This document shows, one piece after another, positions 17,587 to 24,306 of a stretch of DNA of 64,000 bases. The notes beneath the pieces are model-generated. The model ran no database searches. It saw only the letters and a list, made by a program, of their open reading frames with translations, and was not told the origin of the DNA. This DNA is from Phycisphaerales bacterium. Its GTDB lineage: Bacteria > Planctomycetota > Phycisphaerae > Sedimentisphaerales > Anaerobacaceae. The stretch is from positions 65,109-129,108 of the forward strand of contig PLLP01000023.1 in the NCBI GenBank assembly GCA_003141315.1. The letters run 5' to 3'. A program made the position numbers and the translations under genes. Within the stretch, counting starts at the first letter, position 1. The number at the start of each line of letters is the position of its first letter.

Positions 17587-18627
17587 ATGCAGACGCAAGG
17601 CACAATTAACATATTGGGCATAGAGACAAGCTGTGATGAGACGGCGGCGGCGATTGTCGCAGACGGCAGTGTTGTAAAATCGTCCGTCGTGGCATCGCAG
17701 ACGAAACTGCACGAAAAATACGGCGGGGTTGTGCCGGAAGTGGCTTCGCGAGCGCATATCGAGAAAATTTACCCGGTCATAAAAGAGGCGATAGAGCAGG
17801 CGGGTATATCCAATGAGAAAATAGACGCTGTCGCGGTAGCCAACAGGCCGGGCCTTGCGATTGCATTGATTGTGGGCGTGACCGCTGCGAAGACGCTAAG
17901 CTTTGCCTGGCAGAAACCTTTAATTTCAATAGACCATTTGCACGCCCATATTCAGGCGGCGGCGATGAACACGGAAAAAGTGGAGCTGCCGGCAATAGCG
18001 CTGATTGTTTCGGGCGGGCATACCAGCATTTACGATTACCGCTCGCCGTTAGAGCCGAAAATTTTAGGCAGGACTATCGACGACGCCGCGGGCGAGGCGT
18101 TCGATAAGGTGGCGACGATTCTTCACCTGCCATATCCGGGCGGGCCAGAAATCGAAAAAATCGCAAGACAGGGCAACCCGAAGGCGATTCGTTTCCCGCG
18201 AACGCTGCTCGACAAAGGCTCGCTCGATTTTTCATTCAGCGGACTCAAGACCGCAGTTCTGTATTATTGTCGCGGCCATGATATGAAGAGCAAAAGCAAG
18301 GTCGGCGAAATGTCGGCTGAACAGATTGCGGATATTGCGGCTTCGTTTCAGGCGGCGGTAATCGACGTGCTCGTTAAGAAAACAAAATTGGCAATCGAAA
18401 AGACCGGGGCAAAAACGGTTTTATTCGGCGGCGGCGTGGCGGCAAACGGCGCGATTCGCAGCGCACTGCAATCCGCATGCGACTCGATGAAGCCAGCCTG
18501 CAAACTGCTTGTGGCGGAAAAACGGTATTGCACGGACAACGCAGTTATGGTAGCCTCTTTAGGGTATCATAAATTCAAGGCAGGGTTGTTTGCAGACCTT
18601 TTGCTGGAACCTAAGGCCTCAAGTTAA
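17587..18627 (+). CDS. tsaD: tRNA N6-threonylcarbamoyladenosine transferase TsaD
   Basis: A 346-residue Kae1/TsaD/Qri7 protein, the catalytic subunit that transfers the threonylcarbamoyl group to A37 of ANN-decoding tRNAs, working with TsaB and TsaE. Motifs visible are GIETSCDETAAAIV near residue 10, the metal-ligand region DHLHAHIQAA near 117, SGGHTSIYD near 140, the DDAAGEAFDKVA segment and the ATPase-fold loop FGGGVAANGAIR near 280. The length is as expected for the family. It starts a + strand group followed by an inserted S23-type gene and larB. Confidence 0.96.
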   Translation: MQTQGTINILGIETSCDETAAAIVADGSVVKSSVVASQTKLHEKYGGVVPEVASRAHIEKIYPVIKEAIEQAGISNEKIDAVAVANRPGLAIALIVGVTAAKTLSFAWQKPLISIDHLHAHIQAAAMNTEKVELPAIALIVSGGHTSIYDYRSPLEPKILGRTIDDAAGEAFDKVATILHLPYPGGPEIEKIARQGNPKAIRFPRTLLDKGSLDFSFSGLKTAVLYYCRGHDMKSKSKVGEMSAEQIADIAASFQAAVIDVLVKKTKLAIEKTGAKTVLFGGGVAANGAIRSALQSACDSMKPACKLLVAEKRYCTDNAVMVASLGYHKFKAGLFADLLLEPKASS

Positions 18628-18655
18628 TATAAAAAATTAAATTGCAAAAATAAAA

Positions 18656-19036
18656 ATGACAGAAATGCAACAAAACAAGGTAAATTTCAAGAACGAGTTT
18701 AAGATACGGCTCTACGATTTCACATTAAAATTAATAAAATTTTTGGACAAATTGCCGAAAGATAATGTCTCAAGAAGAATCGGAGACCAGCTACTTCGAA
18801 GCGGCACAAGTATTATCGGCAACTATATCGAAGGCCAGGCAGCAAGCAGCAAAAAAGACTTTGCCAACTTCTTCAATACCTCGCTTAAGTCAGCAAATGA
18901 AAGCAAGTTATGGTTTGCATTGCTCCGTGACAGCGGACGCACAAAACCGCAGGAAGTCGCCTGGTTTTTAAATGAACTCAATGAAATTGCGAATATCTTC
19001 GCCGCAAGTATTTTGACGCTCAGAGGAAGAAGATAA
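18656..19036 (+). CDS. Four-helix-bundle (S23/IVS-encoded type) protein
   Basis: A 126-residue helical protein with the family signature RRIGDQLLRSGTSIIGNYIEGQ and an E-S-x-x-W-x-x-L region (SANESKLWFALLRDSG). Homologues were first seen inside 23S rRNA intervening sequences of Leptospira, but most are free-standing single genes of unknown function, possibly nucleic-acid binding. It lies between tsaD and larB with A/T-rich flanks; the octamer GCAAAAAT upstream recurs inverted as ATTTTTGC just past the stop. A second family member is at 23660-24034. Confidence 0.87.
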   Translation: MTEMQQNKVNFKNEFKIRLYDFTLKLIKFLDKLPKDNVSRRIGDQLLRSGTSIIGNYIEGQAASSKKDFANFFNTSLKSANESKLWFALLRDSGRTKPQEVAWFLNELNEIANIFAASILTLRGRR

Positions 19037-19135
19037 TTTTTGCATTTTGGTATGTAATTTTGATATTTGATTTTTGATGTTTAATTTTACGATAATGGCA
19101 GGTGCATTATTCAGTCCGAACAACTAAAAAAATTA

Positions 19136-19882
19136 TTGGAGCAGGTTAAAAACGGCAAGCTTGGTGTGGCAGATGCGGTCGAGAAGCTGCGTCAGCTGCC
19201 ATTCGAAGATATTGGGTTTGCGTGCATCGACCACCACCGGCAGCTTCGATGCGGACTGCCTGAGGTAATTTTCTGCCCCGGCAAGACAACCGAGCAGATA
19301 ATCCAAATTTTTCAAAGGCTGGCGGAAAGAGGCGGCAACGTTTTGGCTACCCGTGCGGAACCGGCTGTCTTCGAGGCACTCTCGAAAAAAATTCCGCAGG
19401 CACATTATGAACCGCTGGCCAGGGCGATTACATTAGAGCAAAAGAAAAGTGAACCATCGAAACATGCGATACCGATTATCACCGCGGGCACGGCGGATTT
19501 GCCGGTCGCAAGCGAGGCGAAGGTGACGGCGGAGATTATGGGGCAGCGGACGGAATTGATTTCGGATGTCGGGGTGGCGGGCCTGCACCGGTTGTTCGGC
19601 CACCTCCCGAAAATCCAAAACGCAAATTGCCTGATTGTCGTTGCGGGTATGGAAGGCGCACTGGCGAGCGTGGTCGGCGGTTTAGTGAGCTGTCCTGTCA
19701 TAGCAGTGCCAACGAGCATCGGCTACGGGGCAAGTTTTAACGGCGTGGCGGCGCTACTAACGATGCTGAACTCCTGTGCCGCCAACGTATCCGTTGTCAA
19801 TATCGACGCAGGTTTCTCCGCTGGCGTCGTGGCAACGCTGATAAACCAGAAAATCGAATCTGCCGAAAGCGGACTCAAGTAA
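19136..19882 (+). CDS. larB: LarB, nickel-pincer cofactor biosynthesis carboxylase
   Basis: A PurE-related protein that carboxylates and hydrolyses nicotinate adenine dinucleotide in the first step of the nickel-pincer nucleotide pathway. The C-terminal PurE-like domain shows ITAGTADLPVASEA, VVAGMEGALASVVGGL and VAVPTSIGYG-like sequence (IAVPTSIGYGASFNGV). The TTG at 19136 is the first standard start codon. However, in-frame sequence upstream (IQSEQLKKL) reads like the natural family N-terminus and would need an ATT start at 19106 or 19109, preceded by GGCAGG. larC and larE are not in this window. Confidence 0.88.
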   Translation: MEQVKNGKLGVADAVEKLRQLPFEDIGFACIDHHRQLRCGLPEVIFCPGKTTEQIIQIFQRLAERGGNVLATRAEPAVFEALSKKIPQAHYEPLARAITLEQKKSEPSKHAIPIITAGTADLPVASEAKVTAEIMGQRTELISDVGVAGLHRLFGHLPKIQNANCLIVVAGMEGALASVVGGLVSCPVIAVPTSIGYGASFNGVAALLTMLNSCAANVSVVNIDAGFSAGVVATLINQKIESAESGLK

Positions 19883-19885
19883 AAT

Positions 19886-20749
19886 ATGAAAATTGTAGAA
19901 TATATTCCAATATTAAAACCAAGACCGGTTGACGCACACAAGGACGATTTCGGGAAGGTCTGCATAATCGCCGGCAGCGTAGGTTTCAGCGGCGCTGCGG
20001 CGCTGGCGGGCAAGGCTGCCCTTCGCAGCGGAGCGGGACTTGTAAGGGTAGCTGTTCCGAAAAGTATTTTGCCGATTGTCGCCTCGATTGAGCCGTCATA
20101 TACGACGATACCGCTGGATGAAGACGCGGCAGGCAGAATTTCAAAAAAGGCGATGAATAAAATTCTCGATATCCTGCCGGAAAATGACTGCATAGCCGTC
20201 GGCTGCGGTATCGGCACGAGCGGCGATTTAGGCTTAATGCTGCTTACGCTCATCGCACAGGAAAATTTGAAAATGGTTATCGACGCCGACGGCCTGAACA
20301 ACCTCGCCGCGATACAAAACTGGCAAAATAACGCAAAGGCAAATATTATTTTGACACCGCATCCCGGCGAAATGAAAAGGCTGTGGCCTTCGGTTATGCG
20401 TGAGGCGATGCCGCCCGACCGTACGAGCCAGGCTGTTCAATTGGCGCAAAAAACCGGAACAATCGTCGTCCTGAAAGGAGCCGGCACAGTCGTAACCGAT
20501 GGCAAATCGCTTTATATAAACAAGACGGGCAACCCCGGTATGGCGACCGCGGGAGCAGGCGACGTTTTGACAGGCTGTATTGCCGCGGCTCTCGGCCAGC
20601 AACTTTCATCGTTCGATGCCGCCGTCCTCGGCGTTTATATTCACGGGCTGGCAGGCGACATCGCCGCCCAGAGGTTCGGCCAGGTAAGTTTAATCGCAAC
20701 CGATATTATCGATTCTCTCGGACAGGCATTTATGAAACATTCCGGATAA
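19886..20749 (+). CDS. nnrD: ADP-dependent NAD(P)H-hydrate dehydratase
   Basis: A 287-residue ribokinase-like enzyme that repairs hydrated NAD(P)H by ATP- or ADP-dependent dehydration. Diagnostic features are FGKVCIIAGSVGFSGAAAL at about residues 23-41, the DADGLNNLA strand near 135, LTPHPGEMKRL near 155 and the catalytic anion-hole loop NPGMATAGAGDVLTG near 220. The N-terminal epimerase domain found in bifunctional Nnr/YjeF proteins is absent. It starts 4 nt after larB and is probably co-transcribed. Confidence 0.93.
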   Translation: MKIVEYIPILKPRPVDAHKDDFGKVCIIAGSVGFSGAAALAGKAALRSGAGLVRVAVPKSILPIVASIEPSYTTIPLDEDAAGRISKKAMNKILDILPENDCIAVGCGIGTSGDLGLMLLTLIAQENLKMVIDADGLNNLAAIQNWQNNAKANIILTPHPGEMKRLWPSVMREAMPPDRTSQAVQLAQKTGTIVVLKGAGTVVTDGKSLYINKTGNPGMATAGAGDVLTGCIAAALGQQLSSFDAAVLGVYIHGLAGDIAAQRFGQVSLIATDIIDSLGQAFMKHSG

Positions 20750-20760
20750 GGATTACGACT

Positions 20761-21105
20761 ATGAGCAAAGCAAAACAATTTTTTGAAGACTACCAGAGCA
20801 ATTTCCCGAAGACGCAGAAAAGCTGCCCCGAAGCAGTGCAGGGTTTTTCATCTATGTTCGCTAAAGTGATGAAAGACGGGGCGTTATCGATGATGCAAAA
20901 GGAGCTTATTATTGTCGGAATCGCCGTCGCAATCCGCTGCGAATCCTGCATCAGGCTGCACGTAAGAAAGGCTCTCGAAGCAGGCGCAAAACCGGAACAG
21001 ATTCTCGAAGCAGCATCTGTGGCGGTTGTTATGGGAGGCGGCCCGGCGACCACCTATCTGCCAATCGTAATCGACACCCTTGAGGCGCTGCAGGAACAGA
21101 AGTAA
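20761..21105 (+). CDS. Carboxymuconolactone decarboxylase (AhpD-like) family protein
   Basis: A 114-residue all-helical protein with the CMD-family core: LSMMQKELIIVGIAVAIRCE, then CESCIRLHVRKALEAG, in which the C-x2-C and following H match the AhpD-type redox motif, then EAASVAVVMGGGPATTY. AhpD-like proteins act as thiol-disulfide partners or peroxidase-associated reductases. The actual substrate here is unknown. It follows nnrD by 11 nt. Confidence 0.88.
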   Translation: MSKAKQFFEDYQSNFPKTQKSCPEAVQGFSSMFAKVMKDGALSMMQKELIIVGIAVAIRCESCIRLHVRKALEAGAKPEQILEAASVAVVMGGGPATTYLPIVIDTLEALQEQK

Positions 21106-21278
21106 AAAATCGAATATTTGAATTGGAACGTCAGGTCGCCCAGACATATCGGGATTTTATTTTGCTGAGGACAAGAACGGAGAGAGCGGGCACGACTACG
21201 CTGTCGCTTCGTCGGGTAAAATTCTTTTCCTTAAAGTCGTTTTTCCAGAGCTAAACCGTTCGTAGCGCAGCAAAGAAC

Positions 21279-21364
21279 GGAGAGGGCGGGATTCGAACCC
21301 GCGGTACGGCAAGCCGCACACGGCCTTTCCAAGACCGCTCGATCAGCCACTCTGACACCTCTCC
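21279..21364 (-). tRNA. tRNA-Ser (GGA)
   Basis: On the - strand the sequence folds as an 86-nt class II tRNA with acceptor stem GGAGAGG/CCTCTCC, a D arm, an anticodon stem around CTTGGAAA giving anticodon GGA, a long variable arm, and the T arm GCGGGTTCGAATCCCGC. CCA is not encoded. A degenerate copy of its 3' flank (AAGAACGGAGAGAGCGGG) lies about 100 nt away near 21171. Confidence 0.93.
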
Positions 21365-21471
21365 GGCATCAGCAAAGATTTATAACATAAAAAGCCCTGT
21401 ATCGTCAAGAAATACTGCAAAGAATACAGATTGGATTGCATTCGATATGTTTCGGCAAAAACAGCTGGCAA

Positions 21472-21981
21472 TTATTGATTTTTGTTTTCGATTCGTCTTT
21501 TTTTGAAGAAGTCCTGCAGTAATTTACTGCACTGGTCCGCGAGCACGCCGCTGGTGACTTCTATTCTATGATTCAGCCGTTCATCTGTCACGATATTATA
21601 CAGACTCTTGATGGCACCGGCCTTCGGGTCGTCGCAGCCATAGACGAGCCGTTCAATTCTCGCCAGCACCAAGGCGCCGGCACACATCGTGCAGGGTTCG
21701 AGTGTCACGTAGATTGTGCAGCCCTCTAATCGCCAGGTTTCGAGCGCCGCAGCCGCCTGCGTAAGTGCGATTATCTCTGCGTGGGCGGTTGGGTCTTGCA
21801 ATTGCTCCCGCTGGTTATAAGCCTTGCCGATGATTTGGCCGTTATGAACAATGACCGCCCCGATTGGCACATCGCCGTTCTCTTCTGCGATGCCCGCCTG
21901 CTCAATCGCAACCTGCATAAACCGGTTGTCTCTGTCTGCTTCTGTCGTATTTGAAATAGAGATATGCATTTTTGTATGCAC
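21472..21981 (-). CDS. tadA: tRNA-specific adenosine deaminase TadA
   Basis: A 169-residue cytidine-deaminase-fold enzyme that converts A34 to inosine in tRNA-Arg(ACG). Zinc and catalytic motifs are HAEIIAL (H-x-E) near residue 67 and EPCTMCAGAL (P-C-x2-C) near residue 97. The core MQVAIEQAGIAEENGDVPIGAV is typical, but the first 20 residues (MHTKMHISISNTTEADRDN) are not conserved in the family. A second copy of the 5' coding end lies at 22644-22714 with a more standard N-terminus (MNNEQFMQLAIEQAG). This suggests the present N-terminus was created by an insertion. Confidence 0.93.
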   Translation of the reverse strand: MHTKMHISISNTTEADRDNRFMQVAIEQAGIAEENGDVPIGAVIVHNGQIIGKAYNQREQLQDPTAHAEIIALTQAAAALETWRLEGCTIYVTLEPCTMCAGALVLARIERLVYGCDDPKAGAIKSLYNIVTDERLNHRIEVTSGVLADQCSKLLQDFFKKRRIENKNQ

Positions 21982-22002
21982 TTGTTTTTACAAAGGGATT
22001 GT

Positions 22003-22278
22003 TTATAAGGTCGAATGCTCTAATTCAGCTTCAATCCTTTCGGACAAAAACATTTTCAACAACGATTGATATGGCACATCTTTCTTGTTTGCCAAAAGCT
22101 TTAGTTCTTCGACCATCATTTCAGGCAGCCTGACTGAAATTGTTTTGACCGACGGCCTGAGTCTGGCCGGCACAATCCTTTTGCCTTTTTTCCAGTCAAC
22201 AAAATCCGTTGAGTCATTTCTGCCCCAGAATTGCCTTTCGCTGTTTTCGTTTTTAAATTTAGGAATCTTTTGTTTCAT
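22003..22278 (-). CDS. CopG/BrnA-type antitoxin
   Basis: A 91-residue protein with an acidic/aromatic N-terminus (IPKFKNENSERQFWGRNDST) typical of CopG-type antitoxins and a ribbon-helix-helix C-terminus (KTISVRLPEMMVEELKLLA, then VPYQSLLKMFLSERI). It should bind DNA and neutralise the BrnT-like toxin encoded just upstream. Its ATG overlaps the toxin stop by 4 nt. The operon is probably autorepressed, as in known brnTA systems (family knowledge, not seen here). Confidence 0.88.
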   Translation of the reverse strand: MKQKIPKFKNENSERQFWGRNDSTDFVDWKKGKRIVPARLRPSVKTISVRLPEMMVEELKLLANKKDVPYQSLLKMFLSERIEAELEHSTL

Positions 22279-22577
22279 AACGTTCTATAGACCTGCCTTT
22301 CCTTTTTGCTCATATCTCTTGCTGAAATCACTCTGATAAGATTTTTACGAATCGCAAAAACAATAAAGAGCAATCTGTTGCTGTCTGTCTGACCTAATAC
22401 ATAGTATCGGGTTTCTTTCTGCGAATGCTTTAAATCATCCTGGACCACCAAAGGTTGGTTGAAGAATACCTGTTCGCATTCAAACAGGCTTACCTTGTGT
22501 TTGAGCCAGTTTTTTTCTATATTGTCCTGGTCCCAGTCAAAACCCGTGCAGTTCAATAATTTTTCCATCGCATCCAT
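22275..22577 (-). CDS. brnT: BrnT family toxin
   Basis: A 100-residue BrnT/DUF497 protein. Family marks are the FDWDQDNIEKNWLKHKVS start, the EQVFFNQPLVVQDD strand, RYYVLGQTDSNRLLFIVFAIR and the terminal ISARDMSKKERQVY. BrnT toxins are RelE-fold ribonucleases that inhibit translation. It is the first gene of a two-gene toxin-antitoxin module lying between tadA and a duplicated tadA stub, which points to recent insertion. Confidence 0.93.
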   Translation of the reverse strand: MDAMEKLLNCTGFDWDQDNIEKNWLKHKVSLFECEQVFFNQPLVVQDDLKHSQKETRYYVLGQTDSNRLLFIVFAIRKNLIRVISARDMSKKERQVYRTL

Positions 22578-22643
22578 ACTGTTTAAAGTATATAATAGTT
22601 ATATACACAAGTCAAGATAAAAAAGCGTATTTTTTAACAAACC

Positions 22644-22714
22644 GGCACATCGCCGTTCTCTTCTGCGATGCCCGCCTGCTCAATCGCAAGCTGCATAAAT
22701 TGTTCGTTGTTCAT
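22644..22714 (-). pseudogene. Duplicated 5' stub of tadA
   Basis: On the - strand from 22714 the sequence reads MNNEQFMQLAIEQAGIAEEN then GDVP, after which a stop follows. At DNA level 22644-22699 matches 21866-21921 of tadA with a single mismatch over about 56 bases. The intact tadA lies 778 nt away, beyond the toxin-antitoxin pair. The stub keeps the more family-typical N-terminus and is probably the original tadA start. Confidence 0.75.
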
Positions 22715-22723
22715 ATTCCAATA

Positions 22724-23395
22724 TTACTCATCATCAAACTTGCTTTTTATATTGTCGATTCCGCATTTTTCCAACACAGCGCACATGCTTCTGACCACGC
22801 TTGTATCATTTTTCAATGGATGAGGAACAACCCCGTATGCTCTGTGAATGGCCGAATATATGTCTATGGCAAAAAATAAAAACTTTTCGAGTAAATCATA
22901 ACTTTGTATGTCCTTTGGTCTCATGACATCTTCCATATATTCGGAATGTGCGACAACCTTATCCCGCACTTTTTTGATCCTACCATCCACAAAGTATTTT
23001 CGACAAAACATATCATATATTTTACCAACATCTGCGAGTAAATTATTTTCCGTAATTTCCTTTCGTTCGCCGAGCAAATCTCTATGCTCATTTATAAAAT
23101 CAAGTAAAGGTCGTTCATTTTGGGGCTTATAGTGTTTCACGGTTTTCAGTATCGAAGGCAACGAGTTAAGTTCGCGATCTTTTTCTATTTCAAAGACTTT
23201 ACAAATACCCAAAATATAAGAATCCAGACACAATTTTCGCATATGCGCAAAGAAATATTTCCCCCGACCTATTGCTCTAATCTCCGGAGCATTTATTCTT
23301 AAAATTTTGTATAAATCAAGATTAGATTTTATCTCGAAAAGTGCTTTCTCCAATGCAATCAACTTTTCATCCAACTTGTTAAGTTCTGGTGTCAT
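22724..23395 (-). CDS. AbiU2-like HEPN protein
   Basis: A 223-residue helical protein with similarity to the AbiU2/HEPN group: an N-terminal coiled-coil-like stretch (LDEKLIALEKALFEIKSNLDL), then GKYFFAHMRKLCLDSYILGI, and near residue 140 a R-x5-H motif (RDKVVAHSE) that fits the HEPN ribonuclease active site R-x4-6-H. AbiU2-type proteins are associated with abortive phage infection. It is adjacent to the brnT toxin-antitoxin module and between tRNA genes, a typical small defence niche. Activity is inferred only. Confidence 0.65.
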   Translation of the reverse strand: MTPELNKLDEKLIALEKALFEIKSNLDLYKILRINAPEIRAIGRGKYFFAHMRKLCLDSYILGICKVFEIEKDRELNSLPSILKTVKHYKPQNERPLLDFINEHRDLLGERKEITENNLLADVGKIYDMFCRKYFVDGRIKKVRDKVVAHSEYMEDVMRPKDIQSYDLLEKFLFFAIDIYSAIHRAYGVVPHPLKNDTSVVRSMCAVLEKCGIDNIKSKFDDE

Positions 23396-23472
23396 TGAGG
23401 ATGTTCCACCTTTTCACCTGTTCCGCTGTTTCCGCCTTCGGCGGACTCTATTCTTTGCCTTCGGCAAAAAAA

Positions 23473-23545
23473 TACCCCCAAGGGGAGTCGAACCCCTGTC
23501 ACCGGGTTGAGAACCCGAAGTCCTGGGCCACTAGACGATGGGGGC
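23473..23545 (-). tRNA. tRNA-Glu (CTC)
   Basis: On the - strand a 73-nt cloverleaf: acceptor GCCCCCA pairing with TGGGGGT (first pair G-T), anticodon loop TTCTCAA giving CTC, T arm AGGGGTTCGACTCCCCT, discriminator A. CCA is not encoded. Two short hairpins with TTCGG-type loops (GCCTTCGGC, CCGCCTTCGGCGG) follow within 60 nt on its 3' side. Confidence 0.92.
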
Positions 23546-23550
23546 GGGTT

Positions 23551-23662
23551 AGTCGTTAGTATTTAGTATCCAGTATTTAGTATTTAGTCGTTAGTATATA
23601 GTATTTAGTATTCAGTATTTAGTCCGCCACACGAATGGCGGATCTTCGATATATAGTATTTA
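23551..23662 (+). repeat. TAGTATTTAGT-type string array with hairpin element C, copy 2
   Basis: A run of overlapping words such as TTAGTCGTTAG, AGTATTTAGTATC and AGTATATAGTATTTAG fills the space between tRNA-Glu and the S23-type gene. It ends with hairpin repeat C (AGTCCGCC, loop, GGCGGATCTTCGATAT). The complementary words ACTAAATACT reappear on the other side of the gene at 24038-24080. Confidence 0.65.
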
Positions 23663-24034
23663 GACGTTAGTATTTAACTTTTTAATTAAACTCATTGTCA
23701 TCTTGCTAATTTGCTCGATTTCATCAATTAACCAATCAGCTTTCTTTTTTTCGATATAGCCCAACTTTTCAGCAATAATCAGCTGAGTGATAACTTCGGA
23801 ACAGCTTCCAAGAGATACATATAAAAACTGCTTGTATTCTCTGTTGTGCAACCTCGTAAAACCTTCAGCAATATTCGAAGGTATAGAGACAACTGCTCTT
23901 CGCAACTGTGACGTCAATCCATACAATTCATCTTTAGGAAAATCGTTAGTTGCTTTATATACATATTCAGCCAAATCAACACTTCTCTTCCAGATTTCCA
24001 GCTCTCTGAAGTTTTTGATTGGCATATTTTTCAC
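23660..24034 (-). CDS. Four-helix-bundle (S23 type) protein
   Basis: A 124-residue protein with the standard family sequence: FRELEIWKRSVDLAEYVYK at residues 9-27, FPKDELYGLTSQLRRAVVSI, then IPSNIAEGFTRLHNREYKQF and a G-S-x-x-E region (VSLGSCSEVITQL). It is closer to the family consensus than the copy at 18656. It is placed between two tRNA genes and enclosed by inverted low-complexity strings, so it looks like a single-gene cassette. Function is unknown. Confidence 0.92.
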   Translation of the reverse strand: MKNMPIKNFRELEIWKRSVDLAEYVYKATNDFPKDELYGLTSQLRRAVVSIPSNIAEGFTRLHNREYKQFLYVSLGSCSEVITQLIIAEKLGYIEKKKADWLIDEIEQISKMTMSLIKKLNTNV

Positions 24035-24037
24035 AAA

Positions 24038-24080
24038 ATACTAAAAACTGAAAACTAAATACTAGATACTAAATACTAAT
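24038..24080 (-). repeat. Inverted counterpart of the TAGTATTTAGT string array
   Basis: The words AATACTAAAAACTG, ACTAAATACTAG and ATACTAAATACTAAT are reverse complements of the strings found at 23551-23662 on the opposite side of the S23-type gene. Together they form an imperfect inverted repeat bracketing that gene. Confidence 0.6.
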
Positions 24081-24083
24081 CAG

Positions 24084-24157
24084 TGGCGGCGGTCGGAGTC
24101 GAACCGACGACCCTGGGCTTATGAATCCCATGCTCTAACCAGCTGAGCTACGCCGCC
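24084..24157 (-). tRNA. tRNA-Met-like (CAT)
   Basis: On the - strand a 74-nt cloverleaf: acceptor GGCGGCG/CGCCGCC, D arm GCTCAGCTGGTTAGAGC, anticodon loop TTCATAA giving CAT, T arm GTCGGTTCGACTCCGAC, discriminator A, no encoded CCA. Elongator Met is the likely identity; a lysidine-modified Ile-CAT cannot be strictly excluded. The last pair of the anticodon stem is A-G, a mismatch where A-T is usual. Confidence 0.9.
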
Positions 24158-24306
24158 AAAAAAGCGGTTTTATAATAGCAGTTTATGAAGCCTGCGTCAA
24201 TCATCTGGTTGGTTAGAAAAATCAGATGACAGATAACAGAAGACAGCTGGCGGAGGACAGCAACATACGCACAACGCATTACGCAATACGATATACCTGC
24301 GACGCA

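Noticed and set aside
19723..20301. 192-codon - strand frame
   Set aside because: It is antisense to larB and nnrD, both with clear motifs on the + strand, and its translation is low-complexity.
23551..23662. Possible CRISPR array in the TAGTATTTAGT repeats
   Set aside because: The words overlap and vary in length, there are no unique spacers of constant size, and no cas genes are in the window.
24158..24306. CAGATAACAGAAGACAG and ACGCATTACGCAATACG strings as regulatory sites
   Set aside because: Similar low-complexity strings occur near 37010 and 42700 without consistent position relative to genes, so no regulatory role is claimed.
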